64,000 nucleotides of DNA from Halocatena salina (lineage in GTDB: Archaea; Halobacteriota; Halobacteria; Halobacteriales; Haloarculaceae): assembly GCF_023115355.1 (NCBI RefSeq), contig NZ_CP096019.1:930001-994000 (forward strand), read 5' to 3'. Shown here piece by piece: positions 49,959-59,935 of this stretch. The notes under the pieces were generated by a model. That model was not told the DNA's origin, ran no database searches, and saw nothing but the letters and a program-made list of their open reading frames with translations. The translations under genes and the position numbers were made by a program. The first letter of the stretch is position 1, and each line of letters starts with the position of its first letter.

Positions 49959-51827
49959 CTACAAGCCGATCACCGAACCATCGCGTCGACCGTCAGCCAC
50001 CCCGAAATACTCATCATCCCTGACGGCGATCGCCTGCACGTTGCCCAACGACGTCGATGTCTCCTCGACATCGTGGCCGAGCCGACCGAGCTGGCGGCGA
50101 CTCGCGGCAGGGACGCCCTCTTCCCAAACCACTGCCGGATCCACGTCAGCGTAAATGCGTGGCTCCACGACGGCATCCGGGAGACTCATCCCGAACTCGG
50201 CGACGTTGAGGATGACCTGTAAAATCGTCGTGATGATAGTTTTGCCGCCGGGCGAGCCGATCGTCATGAACGGTTTGCCGTCTTTGAAGAGGATGGTCGG
50301 GCTCGTGCTGCTGAGCGGTCGTTTGGTCGGTTCGACCTGGTTGGGTCCACCCGGCTTGGCGTCGAAGTCCGTCAGCTCGTTGTTCAGCATGAACCCGTGT
50401 TCTGGCACCATGATTCCCGTTCCGAAGAACTGTTCGATGGTGCTCGTCCACGAGACGAGGTTGCCCTCGCTGTCAGCAGTGGTGAAATGGGTGGTTTGTC
50501 CGAGATCGCTGCGTAGCGGGCTTTTGAGTCGCTTCGAGCTCTCGCTCCCATCATGCTTGCGTGTCGAAACCCGGTAGGGATCGCCGGGTTGATACGCCCA
50601 CGGATCACCGGGGTCGGCGTTTGCGAGCCCGGCACTGTCGGGATCGATCAGGCTGCGCCGCTGGTCGATGTACTCCTCATCGAGCAGCCCTTGCCACGGC
50701 GCATCAACGAGCGCTTTATCGCCCATGTACTCGCCGCGATCCGCGTACGCCAAGTGGAAGGCTTCGATCAACGTGTGATACGTTTCGGCCGAACGACGAT
50801 CGTACTGACGGAGATCGAACTCCTCCAACAGTCCGAGGAGTTGTGCGATCGTCAGCCCGCCTGAACTCGGAAGTGACTGCGTCCGAACGGTCAGATCGCC
50901 GTACTCTCCGACGTCCGGATGGTCGACGGTGACGTTGTATCTGGCGAGGTCGTCGATCGTCATGCTGCCACCGTGCTCCTGAACGACGTCGGCGGTCGCC
51001 GTTGCGATCTCGCCGTTGTAGAACGGACCGATTCCCTCATCCCTGATCTGTCGGAACGTGTCGGCCAACGACGGCTGTACCAGTTCATCCCCCGGTTGAA
51101 GCGGCTCGCCGTCGGGTACGAACACTGACCGGGCAGCGTCGTTGAACTTCCTCCGTTCCTCTTCGATCACGCTTGCGAGATGCTCGTTCACCGTAACGGG
51201 ACACTCACCGCTAGCGAGCTCGATCGCTGGCGCGATCAACTCCGAGAGTTCCCGCGTTCCGAACCGCTTGGTGGCCACGTCACACGCCCTGAGCGTGCCG
51301 GGAACGCCGACCGCCTCTCCGAGCGTGATCCGCTTTTCGAAGGGGATCGGTTCGCCCGCATCGTCCAGAAACATCTCGGAGGTCGCGCCGAGCGGTGCCC
51401 GCTCGCGGTTATCGATCGAGTAGAGTTCGTCTTCCTCGGCCATGTAGACGAGCATGAAGCCCCCACCACCGATCCCTGAGCCGTGGGGTTGTACCACGTT
51501 CAGCGCGAACTGCGCCGCGACTGCAGCGTCGATCGCATTGCCTCCGTTCCGAAGCACGTCTGCCCCCGCCTTGGTCGCTTGGGGATGGACGGTCGAGACC
51601 ATTCCCTCCGATCCCGTGTCCGTCCGAACCTGCCGCTTCGATCGATTCGCGCCCGTTTCGGACGCACGAGCGGCCGAAACCGGTATCGCGCTCGCACCGA
51701 GCGTAGCAGCCGACCCTTTCAAAAACGTCCGCCGATACGTCGTCACCGAGGCGTCGTTACCGTTTGTGTCTTCGGCCGACCGATCGCTCGGGGAGTCCGC
51801 AACGTCCTCACCGTCGTCGTGCGTCAT
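49959..51827 (-). CDS. ggt: Tat-exported gamma-glutamyltransferase
   Basis: The 622 aa pre-enzyme has a twin-arginine signal (TYRRTFLKGSAATLGASAIPVSA, about residues 28-55), so it works outside the cell. Motifs: MVSTVHPQATKAGADVLRNGGNAIDAAVAAQ, GSGIGGGGFMLVYM, and the autocatalytic site QTTHFTTADSEGNLVSWT, where the Thr starts the small subunit after self-cleavage. LNNELTDFD and TIGSPGGKTIITTILQ follow. Haloarchaea use gamma-glutamylcysteine rather than glutathione, which could be the substrate. It appears complete. Confidence 0.95.
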   Translation of the reverse strand: MTHDDGEDVADSPSDRSAEDTNGNDASVTTYRRTFLKGSAATLGASAIPVSAARASETGANRSKRQVRTDTGSEGMVSTVHPQATKAGADVLRNGGNAIDAAVAAQFALNVVQPHGSGIGGGGFMLVYMAEEDELYSIDNRERAPLGATSEMFLDDAGEPIPFEKRITLGEAVGVPGTLRACDVATKRFGTRELSELIAPAIELASGECPVTVNEHLASVIEEERRKFNDAARSVFVPDGEPLQPGDELVQPSLADTFRQIRDEGIGPFYNGEIATATADVVQEHGGSMTIDDLARYNVTVDHPDVGEYGDLTVRTQSLPSSGGLTIAQLLGLLEEFDLRQYDRRSAETYHTLIEAFHLAYADRGEYMGDKALVDAPWQGLLDEEYIDQRRSLIDPDSAGLANADPGDPWAYQPGDPYRVSTRKHDGSESSKRLKSPLRSDLGQTTHFTTADSEGNLVSWTSTIEQFFGTGIMVPEHGFMLNNELTDFDAKPGGPNQVEPTKRPLSSTSPTILFKDGKPFMTIGSPGGKTIITTILQVILNVAEFGMSLPDAVVEPRIYADVDPAVVWEEGVPAASRRQLGRLGHDVEETSTSLGNVQAIAVRDDEYFGVADGRRDGSVIGL

Positions 51828-52008
51828 GGCCTACCCTACGCTCACGTTTCCCTGTAAACATATCGAAAAACCAGACATCCTGCCGGTTGTCTCTCGCTGT
51901 GACACTGATCCGATGTTCGAGATGTGTCGTTTGTTGTTGGACGACACAGGAACTAATAATTGTGTCTATCGGCAGCAGATTTAAGGTGGGCGAGGAGTAG
52001 TGATAGAT

Positions 52009-52644
52009 ATGGCCGCATACGGCCGGCCGACGTTGCGAGACCTATTCGATGAATCGCCGACTCCTCATATCGCTCATCCGCCGCGAACGCATCACCGTGA
52101 TTTTTACATCGCTAGCGATGGTTCGTTCAGCGACGCCGGTGGCGGGCTTGGTGTCATCATAGAAACCCGTGACGGCGAGCGTGTCGTACGCCGGTCGCTC
52201 CCTGATGACGTTCCGAACAACAACGTCGCAGAGTACCGTGCGTTACATCTCGGGTTGGACATCCTCAGCGCCCGAGCGCCCCGAGACACACGGGTGGGAG
52301 TGCTCATTGACCACGATAATTTGGCCGCGAACGTGAACCGAGCGACGATCGCTGCCAAACAGCCAGCCATTGGTCCCCCACACCCGTTCCGGGTTCCTGG
52401 TCAATCTCGCCACCACTGGCGGGGGATCCGCGCTCGGATCGCGGGTTTTCAGGAACTTCGTGCTGCTCGGATCGACAGCAGCGAGAATCCGGCCCATCCG
52501 CTTGCGAACACCCCCGAGCAGTACGCCCACGTCAATCAGGAGCCGGACCGGTGTATGCTCCCTTCACACCCTATCGAAACCGATTCGACGGGACAGTTCC
52601 CCCCACCGTCACGGGCTAACCGACCGCGTCACGCCAGCGACTGA
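52009..52644 (+). CDS. rnhA: Ribonuclease HI-type protein
   Basis: The 211 aa protein has an RNase H core at about residues 27-120: DFYIASDGSFSDAGGGLGVII (first Asp), NNNVAEYRALHLGLDIL (Glu) and VGVLIDHDNLAANVN (second Asp). The N-terminal 25 residues and the region after HWRGIRARIAGFQELRAARIDSSENPAHPLANTPEQYAHVN are conserved in haloarchaea; the last 30 residues look disordered. It cuts RNA in RNA-DNA hybrids. The start is the ATG at 52009; a GTG three codons before it is also possible. Confidence 0.78.
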   Translation: MAAYGRPTLRDLFDESPTPHIAHPPRTHHRDFYIASDGSFSDAGGGLGVIIETRDGERVVRRSLPDDVPNNNVAEYRALHLGLDILSARAPRDTRVGVLIDHDNLAANVNRATIAAKQPAIGPPHPFRVPGQSRHHWRGIRARIAGFQELRAARIDSSENPAHPLANTPEQYAHVNQEPDRCMLPSHPIETDSTGQFPPPSRANRPRHASD

Positions 52645-52678
52645 CAGCACTGTTTTCGATCTCGGAATGTGACATTCC

Positions 52679-54418
52679 TCACGCCAAAAAGACGTGTCGC
52701 GGCCGATCAGTGAGGATGTCCCGGCCCCACTCGACCGTCTCCCGAAACTCATCCGATCGGAAAAACGTCATCGCATCGGCTTTGGAGCGCCACTGACTGG
52801 CGATGAACATGTCGTTTTCGTCTGCCGTATTGATCATGAGATCGGTTTCTCTGTGACCGTCCATCCCTGCGAGTACGTCACCAACCGATCCGAACGTGTC
52901 AAGAAACTCCTCGCGGTGCTCGGGTTTCACGGTGTAAAACATCCCCATCGTTCCGAAGCCGTCCGTCTCCTCGTCGGATCGGGCGATGATTCCCGGGAGA
53001 TCAGCGAGGTATCCACCCGCGGTTTCAGCACCGCTTTCGGTGTCCCAGAGACTCACCACGGCAGACCGTTCGTGATCGCGTGCGCGATACACGCTCGTTT
53101 CGACGTGTGTGTCATACCGATCGAACCCATCGCTGAGATCCGCGACCTCGCGTTCGAGTTCGTCGGTGGGCGCCGTCGAGTAGAGCACGATCGCATGAAC
53201 GTCCTCGCCGTGAGGCTGTCCGGCGTAGATGTCGAGAGACGCAAGCTCAGACCGCAGATCCGACGATTCAGATGTCTCGTGGTGGGAACCGCTCTCGTCG
53301 TCAGCAGGAGTGGTACCAGTTGATCCGGTGAGCGTCTCGGTCACTCCGGGAAGATCCTCAAGGAAGCCGGCAGCGGTGTCGGCCGCGCGGGCGGTTGTCC
53401 ACGTACTGATAACCGTCGGTTCATCGCCCTCGTGAACGAACGTCTCGATGTGACTGTCGTAATGCTCGAAGTTGCCCCTGAGATCGTCGACGGCATCGGT
53501 GAGTTCCTCGGCGGAGCTGTCAGACGACACGAGAACGACGTGGGAGTCTGTATCTTCGGGTGCGTCGAGCGACACTCCGAGACGGTCGAGGCGCGTCGAC
53601 AGATCGGTGGTGGTCGAGTCGTCGTCACGGGCATCCCAGTCGACGGGGGCACCGGCCAACACGGCGTCGAGATCCGACGGATCGAAGCGCCGTCCGAAAT
53701 AGAACGAGCCGAACTCCGCGTACCGCGAGGAAGACGGATCGAAGCGCATCTCATAGAGGAGATGTTTGATCTCGGTCGGATCGTCGGCGAACAGCGTCAC
53801 ACCCCACTCGTAATCGTCGAAGCCGATGCTACCGGTGATGATCTGTGTCACCTTGCCCGCGTACTCCCGCCCGATCTCGCCGTGGTTCGACATGAGATCC
53901 GCGCGCTCCTCGAAGGGAAGATCGTACCAGTTGTCCTGTTCCCCGCGGCGTTTGTCCATCGGATAGAAACAGACGTGTTCGGCGTCGGGGATTTCCGGCT
54001 CGATCCGCGAGCGGATGTAGCGGGCCATCCCACTGTCTTCGACGGTCTCACCCTCGAAATACTCCTGAGACATGTAGCCCGAGACCTCCGTCACCGAGAC
54101 GTACGAGGACGTCTGCTCGGTGAATCGAGCGAACGGTGTTCGCTCGAACCGGCGTTCGGCGGTGTCGAGTTGAGTCGTAGTGGGTCGAAGATGGAGAATC
54201 AACAGATCGGCTTTGTGTCCTAACACGGTGAACACCGCAGAGCCACCAGTCTCGCCATCGGTGTCGGCGAGCGACTCGTGTGCCTGTAAATAGTCGACGC
54301 CGGACTCGATGGCCCGTTCACGCTCGTGTTCGGGGGCTTCACGCCACGCGTCCCAATCGACGGTGCGAAAGTCGTGTAGCGCGTACCACCCCTCATCGGT
54401 CTGTGGTGCTTCGGGCAT
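52679..54418 (-). CDS. pitA: PitA: chlorite-dismutase-like domain fused to antibiotic-biosynthesis-monooxygenase-like domains
   Basis: The 579 aa protein starts at ATG 54418 (MPEAPQTDEGWYALHDFRTVDWDAWREAP). The N-terminal half (1-240) is a chlorite dismutase / coproheme decarboxylase (HemQ) fold with the haem-binding region MSNHGEIGREYAGKVTQIITGSIGFDDYEWGVTLF. An acidic linker leads to two copies of a 75-aa segment (HVVLVSSDSSAEELTDAVDDLRGNFEHYDSHIETFV and HAIVLYSTAPTDELEREVADLSDGFDRYDTHVETSV), then a monooxygenase-like domain (FGTMGMFYTVKPEHREEFLDTF). The upstream frame is out of gene character. It may make haem from coproheme. Confidence 0.9.
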   Translation of the reverse strand: MPEAPQTDEGWYALHDFRTVDWDAWREAPEHERERAIESGVDYLQAHESLADTDGETGGSAVFTVLGHKADLLILHLRPTTTQLDTAERRFERTPFARFTEQTSSYVSVTEVSGYMSQEYFEGETVEDSGMARYIRSRIEPEIPDAEHVCFYPMDKRRGEQDNWYDLPFEERADLMSNHGEIGREYAGKVTQIITGSIGFDDYEWGVTLFADDPTEIKHLLYEMRFDPSSSRYAEFGSFYFGRRFDPSDLDAVLAGAPVDWDARDDDSTTTDLSTRLDRLGVSLDAPEDTDSHVVLVSSDSSAEELTDAVDDLRGNFEHYDSHIETFVHEGDEPTVISTWTTARAADTAAGFLEDLPGVTETLTGSTGTTPADDESGSHHETSESSDLRSELASLDIYAGQPHGEDVHAIVLYSTAPTDELEREVADLSDGFDRYDTHVETSVYRARDHERSAVVSLWDTESGAETAGGYLADLPGIIARSDEETDGFGTMGMFYTVKPEHREEFLDTFGSVGDVLAGMDGHRETDLMINTADENDMFIASQWRSKADAMTFFRSDEFRETVEWGRDILTDRPRHVFLA

Positions 54419-54622
54419 ACGAATCGGTTCGTATCCGGCGGACAAGGACCTTTGGAGTTGGTCCCGTGCCGATCGGTTCTCATACGTCACCCAAGAACGG
54501 ATTTCAGTGCGTATCTCCAGCGTTCGTACGTTGAACCGTGTGTTCTCTGACAGCGCCGCAATGCTCAGTGAGGGGCTGTAGCATGGCACTGACAACGAAC
54601 CGCGGATGGGTTGCTTGTTCGT

Positions 54623-55534
54623 TTACGCCTCGATTTCGTCCAACGGAAACTCGACGAGTCGTTCGCCGCTGTCTGCACAAGTCACGGCGAGGACGCTGTG
54701 GGATTGACAACACGATTCGACGACCTCTTCGTTGTATTCGATAGCACCGCCGTCGCCGGGACAGTCCTCCAGAAACAGCCGAAGCCCATTGAGGAGCTGG
54801 CCCTTCTGGTTGGGCGAGCGCTCTTCCCAGTGCGGATCGAACTCGGCGAGGACCGCTGTCGCACTGACGTCGGCGATCAACGCGGCGTTCGATGGCCATT
54901 GTCCGATCATTCGCTGGCCCTGTCGGAGTATCCGAGCGTCGTCGTGGGACTCGATGGTGTACTCCTCGTCTCGCTCGTCGATTCCGAACGACGTGGCAAC
55001 GCGGTCGGCACTCGCATCCGTGTCCTCTACTCGTTCGATTTCTTCGGTCCATCTCGCCGAGAACTCCTCCGCCAGGCAGAGGTCGTCTTGCTCCTCACAC
55101 GGCGTGAGGACACCGATTTCGAGGAAATACTCGTCGGGATCGAGATCCGTGGTAGCGGCCGGTGATTCGTCGGCCGTCGATTCCGAACGTTCTTCGGATT
55201 CTCGAGAGGATGCGTTGGAAGCCTCCTCCAGTCGTTCGTCGCCTCCGAGTCCACTCCGGACCGGAACGTCGTCGGGGTCCTTGCCGAACCACTGGAGCAC
55301 CTCCGCTGGCAGATACCGTTTGGTGAGCGCGGGGGTCCCCGGGACTAGGTACCCACGCAGATAGATACACGCGAGCGATCCAGCGAACGCAAGCCCACCC
55401 CAGAGGCGCGATTTGCGCGAAACGACGAGGCTCCCAACCGCTGCGATCACGAGGTTCACGACCGTACATGGCAAACACCGATCCTCACCGGTGTATTCCG
55501 GCTGCCGGAGTTTATCTACTATTTCCTTTCCCAT
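54623..55534 (-). CDS. Haloarchaeal membrane protein with a large soluble acidic domain
   Basis: The 303 aa protein has two N-terminal membrane helices (about residues 21-65; CTVVNLVIAAVGSLVV and WGGLAFAGSLACIYLRGYL), a serine/glutamate-rich linker (about residues 100-130) and a cytoplasmic domain of about 160 aa with four conserved-looking Cys (GVLTPCEEQDDLCL, LFLEDCPGDGG, ESCCQSHSVLAVTCADSG). The CC pair could bind metal or form disulfides. No known family is recognised. It is followed by the start region of the site-2 protease on the same strand. Confidence 0.7.
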   Translation of the reverse strand: MGKEIVDKLRQPEYTGEDRCLPCTVVNLVIAAVGSLVVSRKSRLWGGLAFAGSLACIYLRGYLVPGTPALTKRYLPAEVLQWFGKDPDDVPVRSGLGGDERLEEASNASSRESEERSESTADESPAATTDLDPDEYFLEIGVLTPCEEQDDLCLAEEFSARWTEEIERVEDTDASADRVATSFGIDERDEEYTIESHDDARILRQGQRMIGQWPSNAALIADVSATAVLAEFDPHWEERSPNQKGQLLNGLRLFLEDCPGDGGAIEYNEEVVESCCQSHSVLAVTCADSGERLVEFPLDEIEA

Positions 55535-55598
55535 TATATATGGACAGCCACCTGGCGAAGCATCTATCTTTCGGTTTTGTTGTCAAATCGGTGAACGG

Positions 55599-57380
55599 TC
55601 AGTTGAACAGCTGTGGACCGAACACCATCAGGATCAACCCAGCACCCATGCTGAGTCCGACGAAGGTAGTGATAGTACGCGTGATAATTCGACCGTTTTT
55701 GATGGGCAGCCGCGAGACGATGGCTTCGGTGCTGGTTCGGAGAATGTGCCCGCCGTCCAATGGATAGGCTGGGACACAGTTGAAAAATCCGAGGTTGATG
55801 TTGATCCAGCCGGTCCAAAACAGCAGGTTGGCCAACAGGAACACCCCCTCACCGAGGAAGCCGAACGGACCGCTGATAGTGTAGAAGTTCGTGATCGGGT
55901 CGACGAAGCCCGCGAAATTGTAGGAGGTGAGTCCGACGGCTCCCGCCAGCGGGAGGAACAACACGCTAATCGATTGGCTGAGGAACCCACGAATGCTGAA
56001 GCCGGTGCCACCGCCGAGCATCCCAAGGAACTGCTCTGCGGGGTAGCCGAACACGCCGAAATCGTCCACGACGATCCCACCAGTTCCGCGATGGAGACTC
56101 ACTCCGAGGTAGCCGTGATCCTCGGGTCCATCAGTGAGCGTCGTGTTGTACTGGCGTTCCGTGTCGTTGACGTAGGCGGTCACCGTGACTGACTCGCCGG
56201 GGGAGGTATCCGAGAGACTCCGTTGGAGATCGGTGGGGGTCACGATCCGTTCTCCATCGACCTCCGTGATGACGACACTCGCACCGTCGGGCACGTCGTC
56301 AGCGAGCGGACTGTCGTCGTTGATCCGTCCGACGGAAGCCCCAGCGATCAACTCGAAGCTCCCGTTATCCGTCGTCACTGTCGTCACCGGATTGGTTTCG
56401 ATCGTCTCGTAGAACTCCGCCCGGGTGGAGACCTGACTCCCGTTGACCGTTTGGATGTGCGGCGGCGTACCATTCTCACCCGTCGTCATGTTCGCATCCA
56501 CGACGCCCGGTGCCGTGTGTGTCAGAAACAGCTCGCGCTCGACCTGTGTCGTCGTTTCCGACCCATTGCTATCCTCGACGGTCACCGACACCTGTTGAGC
56601 TTCGATTTCGGTGAGCGTTTGATCGAGATCCGACTCGTTTGCGACCGATTGATTGTTGATCGCCGTGATGCGGTCCCCTCGATCGATACCTGCGTTCGCG
56701 GCCGGGGATCCATCGACGATGTCGCCAACGGGAGCCCCCGGTGCAACGGCGATCGAACCGACGACAGGACCGAACAACAACACGAATCCGAGAATCGAAA
56801 GGGCAATGTTGTTCGTCACGCCCGCAGCGAACATCCGTGTCTGTGTCCCCCGGTCGGCTTCGAGTCGGCTCTTCTCTTCGGGTTCGACGAAGGCTCCGAT
56901 CGGGATGATCGCCAACAGTGCGAGCCCCATCGATTGGATATCGATATCCCCGACGCGACAGAACAAACCGTGGCCACCCTCGTGGACGACCAATCCGACG
57001 AGCAGCCCGAAGATGATCTCCGGGGCGACAGCCAGCGGTAGGAAGTCGTTGACCCCCGGGATCACCAACACGTTCTGGGGTTCGTTGATGGCAGTCGGCT
57101 GGGGATTCGACACCGCCACGATTCCGGAGTAGATCACGCTCACGAACACGCCGACGATCACGACGAGCGACATGCCGACGCCGAAGTTACCCCACGCACG
57201 CCAGAACCGTTTGGGACGAGACAGCCGATCGAGAAGCACCTTTCCGTACTGGGTGTGAATCGTCGTGATCGGCCCTTGAGCCCGTACCTGCTCGGGAAGC
57301 CATCCCCGCTGTTGAGCAACTGTTACGAGGAGCCAATAGAGCATCAGCCCACCAAGAGCCAACCAGAGCGTATCAACCAT
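55599..57380 (-). CDS. Site-2 protease family membrane metalloprotease with PDZ domains
   Basis: The 593 aa protein starts at ATG 57380 (MVDTLWLALGGLMLYWL). Membrane zinc sites: GLVVHEGGHGLFCRVG (HExxH as HEGGH) and CVPAYPLDGGHILR (third ligand Asp). Between them two PDZ-like domains are visible (PVGDIVDGSPAANAGIDRGDRITAINNQSV and VVITEVDGERIVTPTDLQRSL). It cuts regulators or other proteins within the membrane. A second, shorter family member is at 61.4 kb. It lies 99 bases below lysS on the same strand. Confidence 0.93.
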   Translation of the reverse strand: MVDTLWLALGGLMLYWLLVTVAQQRGWLPEQVRAQGPITTIHTQYGKVLLDRLSRPKRFWRAWGNFGVGMSLVVIVGVFVSVIYSGIVAVSNPQPTAINEPQNVLVIPGVNDFLPLAVAPEIIFGLLVGLVVHEGGHGLFCRVGDIDIQSMGLALLAIIPIGAFVEPEEKSRLEADRGTQTRMFAAGVTNNIALSILGFVLLFGPVVGSIAVAPGAPVGDIVDGSPAANAGIDRGDRITAINNQSVANESDLDQTLTEIEAQQVSVTVEDSNGSETTTQVERELFLTHTAPGVVDANMTTGENGTPPHIQTVNGSQVSTRAEFYETIETNPVTTVTTDNGSFELIAGASVGRINDDSPLADDVPDGASVVITEVDGERIVTPTDLQRSLSDTSPGESVTVTAYVNDTERQYNTTLTDGPEDHGYLGVSLHRGTGGIVVDDFGVFGYPAEQFLGMLGGGTGFSIRGFLSQSISVLFLPLAGAVGLTSYNFAGFVDPITNFYTISGPFGFLGEGVFLLANLLFWTGWININLGFFNCVPAYPLDGGHILRTSTEAIVSRLPIKNGRIITRTITTFVGLSMGAGLILMVFGPQLFN

Positions 57381-57479
57381 CGTTCGTCTCAAACAGTGGT
57401 ACTCGTATGAGCCTTATCTTCTTTCACGTCGTGATGTTTCAGTATCGTTGGTTATCCCTGATCAGATACTTCACACACG

Positions 57480-59150
57480 TTATTCCGTTGGCGTCCGTTC
57501 CCGACGGAGTCGATGAACCACGAACTCTTTGCTTACCGCAGACAGGAACGGACCGAGTCGGGGACCTTGTGGCTGACCGAGAAACAGCCGATACCCCAGT
57601 TCGAAGAAGTCCCCCACTTCGATATCGTGCTCTCGGGCGATGTCGTAGATGTGCTGTTGGAGCGTCTCCCCGTCGGGATCCTCGTGATCGATGAAATCGG
57701 CGAGTGAATCGAGCGCCGCAGCTTCGTTCGCCGAAACCGAGATGTCGGGCAGGGACTCGGCGAGTCGGTAGTTGTACTCGTTGTCCGTTCGCACTGCCCA
57801 CGTGCGTGCCTTCTCGACGCGTGCGAGTGCGTCATCGACGACCCATTCCGGACCACCGGCAGGAAGGTGACCGCTGCGACGGGCCATCGACGCACGAAGT
57901 GCCCTGTCGTCGGTCATCCCGAGCACGGCGGCGAACGTGTAGGGAATACGAACCCGGTCTTCACGGACCGAATCCACGACCATCGGATACGCACGTTCCG
58001 CGATCGCGTGCTCGCGGTCGGTCGCGTCGACTCGATCGAAGTAGGTCGATTCGAAACGATCGAACTCATCGACGAGCTGATCGAGCTGTTGTACGTCGAA
58101 ATCACGCGCGCGCTTGGGATCTTTCGTGAAGAAATACCGAAACACCTCGGGTTCGAGCATCGAAAGCACTTCATCGACGGTAATGACGTGTCCCGAAGAA
58201 GAGGATAGCGCCGTCCCGTTGTACGTGAACCATTCGTACACCATCGGCACCGGGGGCTCGGTCTCAAGCAGTTCCTGACAGATCTCCGTCCCGCTGGGCC
58301 ACGAACCACTGGCGTGGTCCTTCCCGAACGGCTCGAAGTCGACGTTGAGTATCGTCCACTGAGCCGGCCACTCGAACCGCCACGGAAGCTTGCCCTCACG
58401 GAGGGTTGCCGTTCCCTCGTGACCACACCCCTCGATGACCCGATCGCCCGCCTCGACGGCTTCACAGACGTACTCGACCGTCCCGGCCTGTAGATCGATC
58501 GCCGTCACGGTTTCGGTCAGATGTCCACACGATTCACACTGGGGGACGAACGGGACGTACGTGTCGTCGACCTTCTCCTGGTACTGCGAAAGGATTTCAC
58601 GCGCGCGGTCGCGGCGTTCGAGCACCGTCCGGGTGACGTCTTCGAACGCGCCGTCGGCGTACAGTTCGGTGTTCGAAACGACGTCGATCGGCACACCCAT
58701 CGTCTCCGCACTCCTGCGTAACAGCTCGGTCTGGTGGGCACCGAACGACGAACAGCAACCGAACGGATCCGGGATATCGGTCAACGGCTTGCCGAGATTC
58801 TGTCCGAGTGCACCGGCGTCCACGTCGTCGAGACCGACGATCTCCCCATCCAGCGAGGCGAGCGTCCGGGGCATCTTTCGCAATCGATCCTTGTCGTCGC
58901 TCGTGAACACCTGCTCAACCACGTAGCCGCGATCGCGGAGCGCTTGGGCCACGAAATACCCACGCAGGATCTCGTTCAAATGACCGATATGGGGAACACC
59001 GGAGGGAGAGACGCCGCCTTTGATCGTGATCGGCTCTTCGGGGTCGCGAGCTTCGATCTCGTCGGCAACCGCGTCGGCCCAAAACGCGCGGTGGTCAGTC
59101 TCGGTGTCTTCGACCGAATCTGACTGCCCGGAAGCATCGTTCCCCGTCAT
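57480..59150 (-). CDS. lysS: Lysyl-tRNA synthetase, class I
   Basis: The 556 aa enzyme is of the archaeal class I type: GGVSPSGVPHIGHLNEILRGY holds the HIGH signature (PHIGH), and TALSSSSGHVITVDE holds the KMSKS equivalent (SSSSGHV). Zinc-binding pairs are seen in VPQCESCGHL and EGCGHEGTATL. The long helical anticodon-binding C-terminus (ELGYRLFLGQPQGPRLGPFL) is complete. Its start overlaps the pyrH stop by 4 bases. Confidence 0.96.
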   Translation of the reverse strand: MTGNDASGQSDSVEDTETDHRAFWADAVADEIEARDPEEPITIKGGVSPSGVPHIGHLNEILRGYFVAQALRDRGYVVEQVFTSDDKDRLRKMPRTLASLDGEIVGLDDVDAGALGQNLGKPLTDIPDPFGCCSSFGAHQTELLRRSAETMGVPIDVVSNTELYADGAFEDVTRTVLERRDRAREILSQYQEKVDDTYVPFVPQCESCGHLTETVTAIDLQAGTVEYVCEAVEAGDRVIEGCGHEGTATLREGKLPWRFEWPAQWTILNVDFEPFGKDHASGSWPSGTEICQELLETEPPVPMVYEWFTYNGTALSSSSGHVITVDEVLSMLEPEVFRYFFTKDPKRARDFDVQQLDQLVDEFDRFESTYFDRVDATDREHAIAERAYPMVVDSVREDRVRIPYTFAAVLGMTDDRALRASMARRSGHLPAGGPEWVVDDALARVEKARTWAVRTDNEYNYRLAESLPDISVSANEAAALDSLADFIDHEDPDGETLQQHIYDIAREHDIEVGDFFELGYRLFLGQPQGPRLGPFLSAVSKEFVVHRLRRERTPTE

Positions 59151-59833
59151 GGAACGATCTCCGTTCCATCGTGTTCGCTGGCTCCGATCGCACGGTACAC
59201 GTCGTCAGGATCAGTACCATCCAACACGATCGTTCGGGTCCCAGAGCGCTGGATGAGCTTTGCCGCGAGGAGATCGACGGGTGCGTTGCTCCCCGCGCTC
59301 ATCTCGATGTCCCCGATGATATCGACCAGATCGGTCGTTGCAAGCTCTTCGTAGTGTGTCGCATCCGGATTGTCCTCGGGATCCTCGCTGTACACACCCG
59401 AAACACTCGTGGCATAAACGAGCAGATCCGCATCGACGGTTTCTGCGAGCGCAGCCCCCACCGCGTCCGTTGTCTGTCCGGGCACCATCCCCCCCATTAC
59501 AGGAATCTCCGACCGCCGGAGCGCAGCAGCAGCGGTCTCGTAACACTCTGGTGGTGTCGGAACGGCCGCCTCACCGAGAGCAGCAATGAGTAATCGGGCA
59601 TTGAGTCGCGTCACCCTGATTCCGAGCTGATCGAGCGCCATTTCGTTCGCTCCCAGATCACGGCCAGTCTCGATGTACTCACGGGCAATCTTCCCCCCAC
59701 CGACGACGAGACCGATCTCGTGGCCAGCTGAACGAAGTGTTTCGACGCAGTCGGCGTACGCCCTCACGCGCTCATCGTCAAGATCCGGCGCAAGAACGCT
59801 CCCACCGACAGAAATGATTACCCTCATTGTCAC
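59147..59833 (-). CDS. pyrH: UMP kinase
   Basis: The 228 aa enzyme makes UDP from UMP. It is a member of the amino-acid-kinase family: RVIISVGGSVLAPDLDDER (phosphate loop with GGS), VVGGGKIAREYIETGRDLGANEMALDQLGIRVTRLNA, and PVMGGMVPGQTTDAVGAALAE. The archaeal form lacks GTP regulation. The true start may be the second Met (MRVIISVGGS, two codons later). The gene is coupled to lysS by an ATGA overlap; the two are near neighbours in many haloarchaea. Confidence 0.94.
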   Translation of the reverse strand: MTMRVIISVGGSVLAPDLDDERVRAYADCVETLRSAGHEIGLVVGGGKIAREYIETGRDLGANEMALDQLGIRVTRLNARLLIAALGEAAVPTPPECYETAAAALRRSEIPVMGGMVPGQTTDAVGAALAETVDADLLVYATSVSGVYSEDPEDNPDATHYEELATTDLVDIIGDIEMSAGSNAPVDLLAAKLIQRSGTRTIVLDGTDPDDVYRAIGASEHDGTEIVP

Positions 59834-59935
59834 GCCGTAACCCTGTTACCCGTTTAAGCGTTATTAACGCGATATCGAGGATATCCCCCTTTAGCGTCGC
59901 AAAATAACTAAACCGTGCCGTCGGATACAAGTGGT

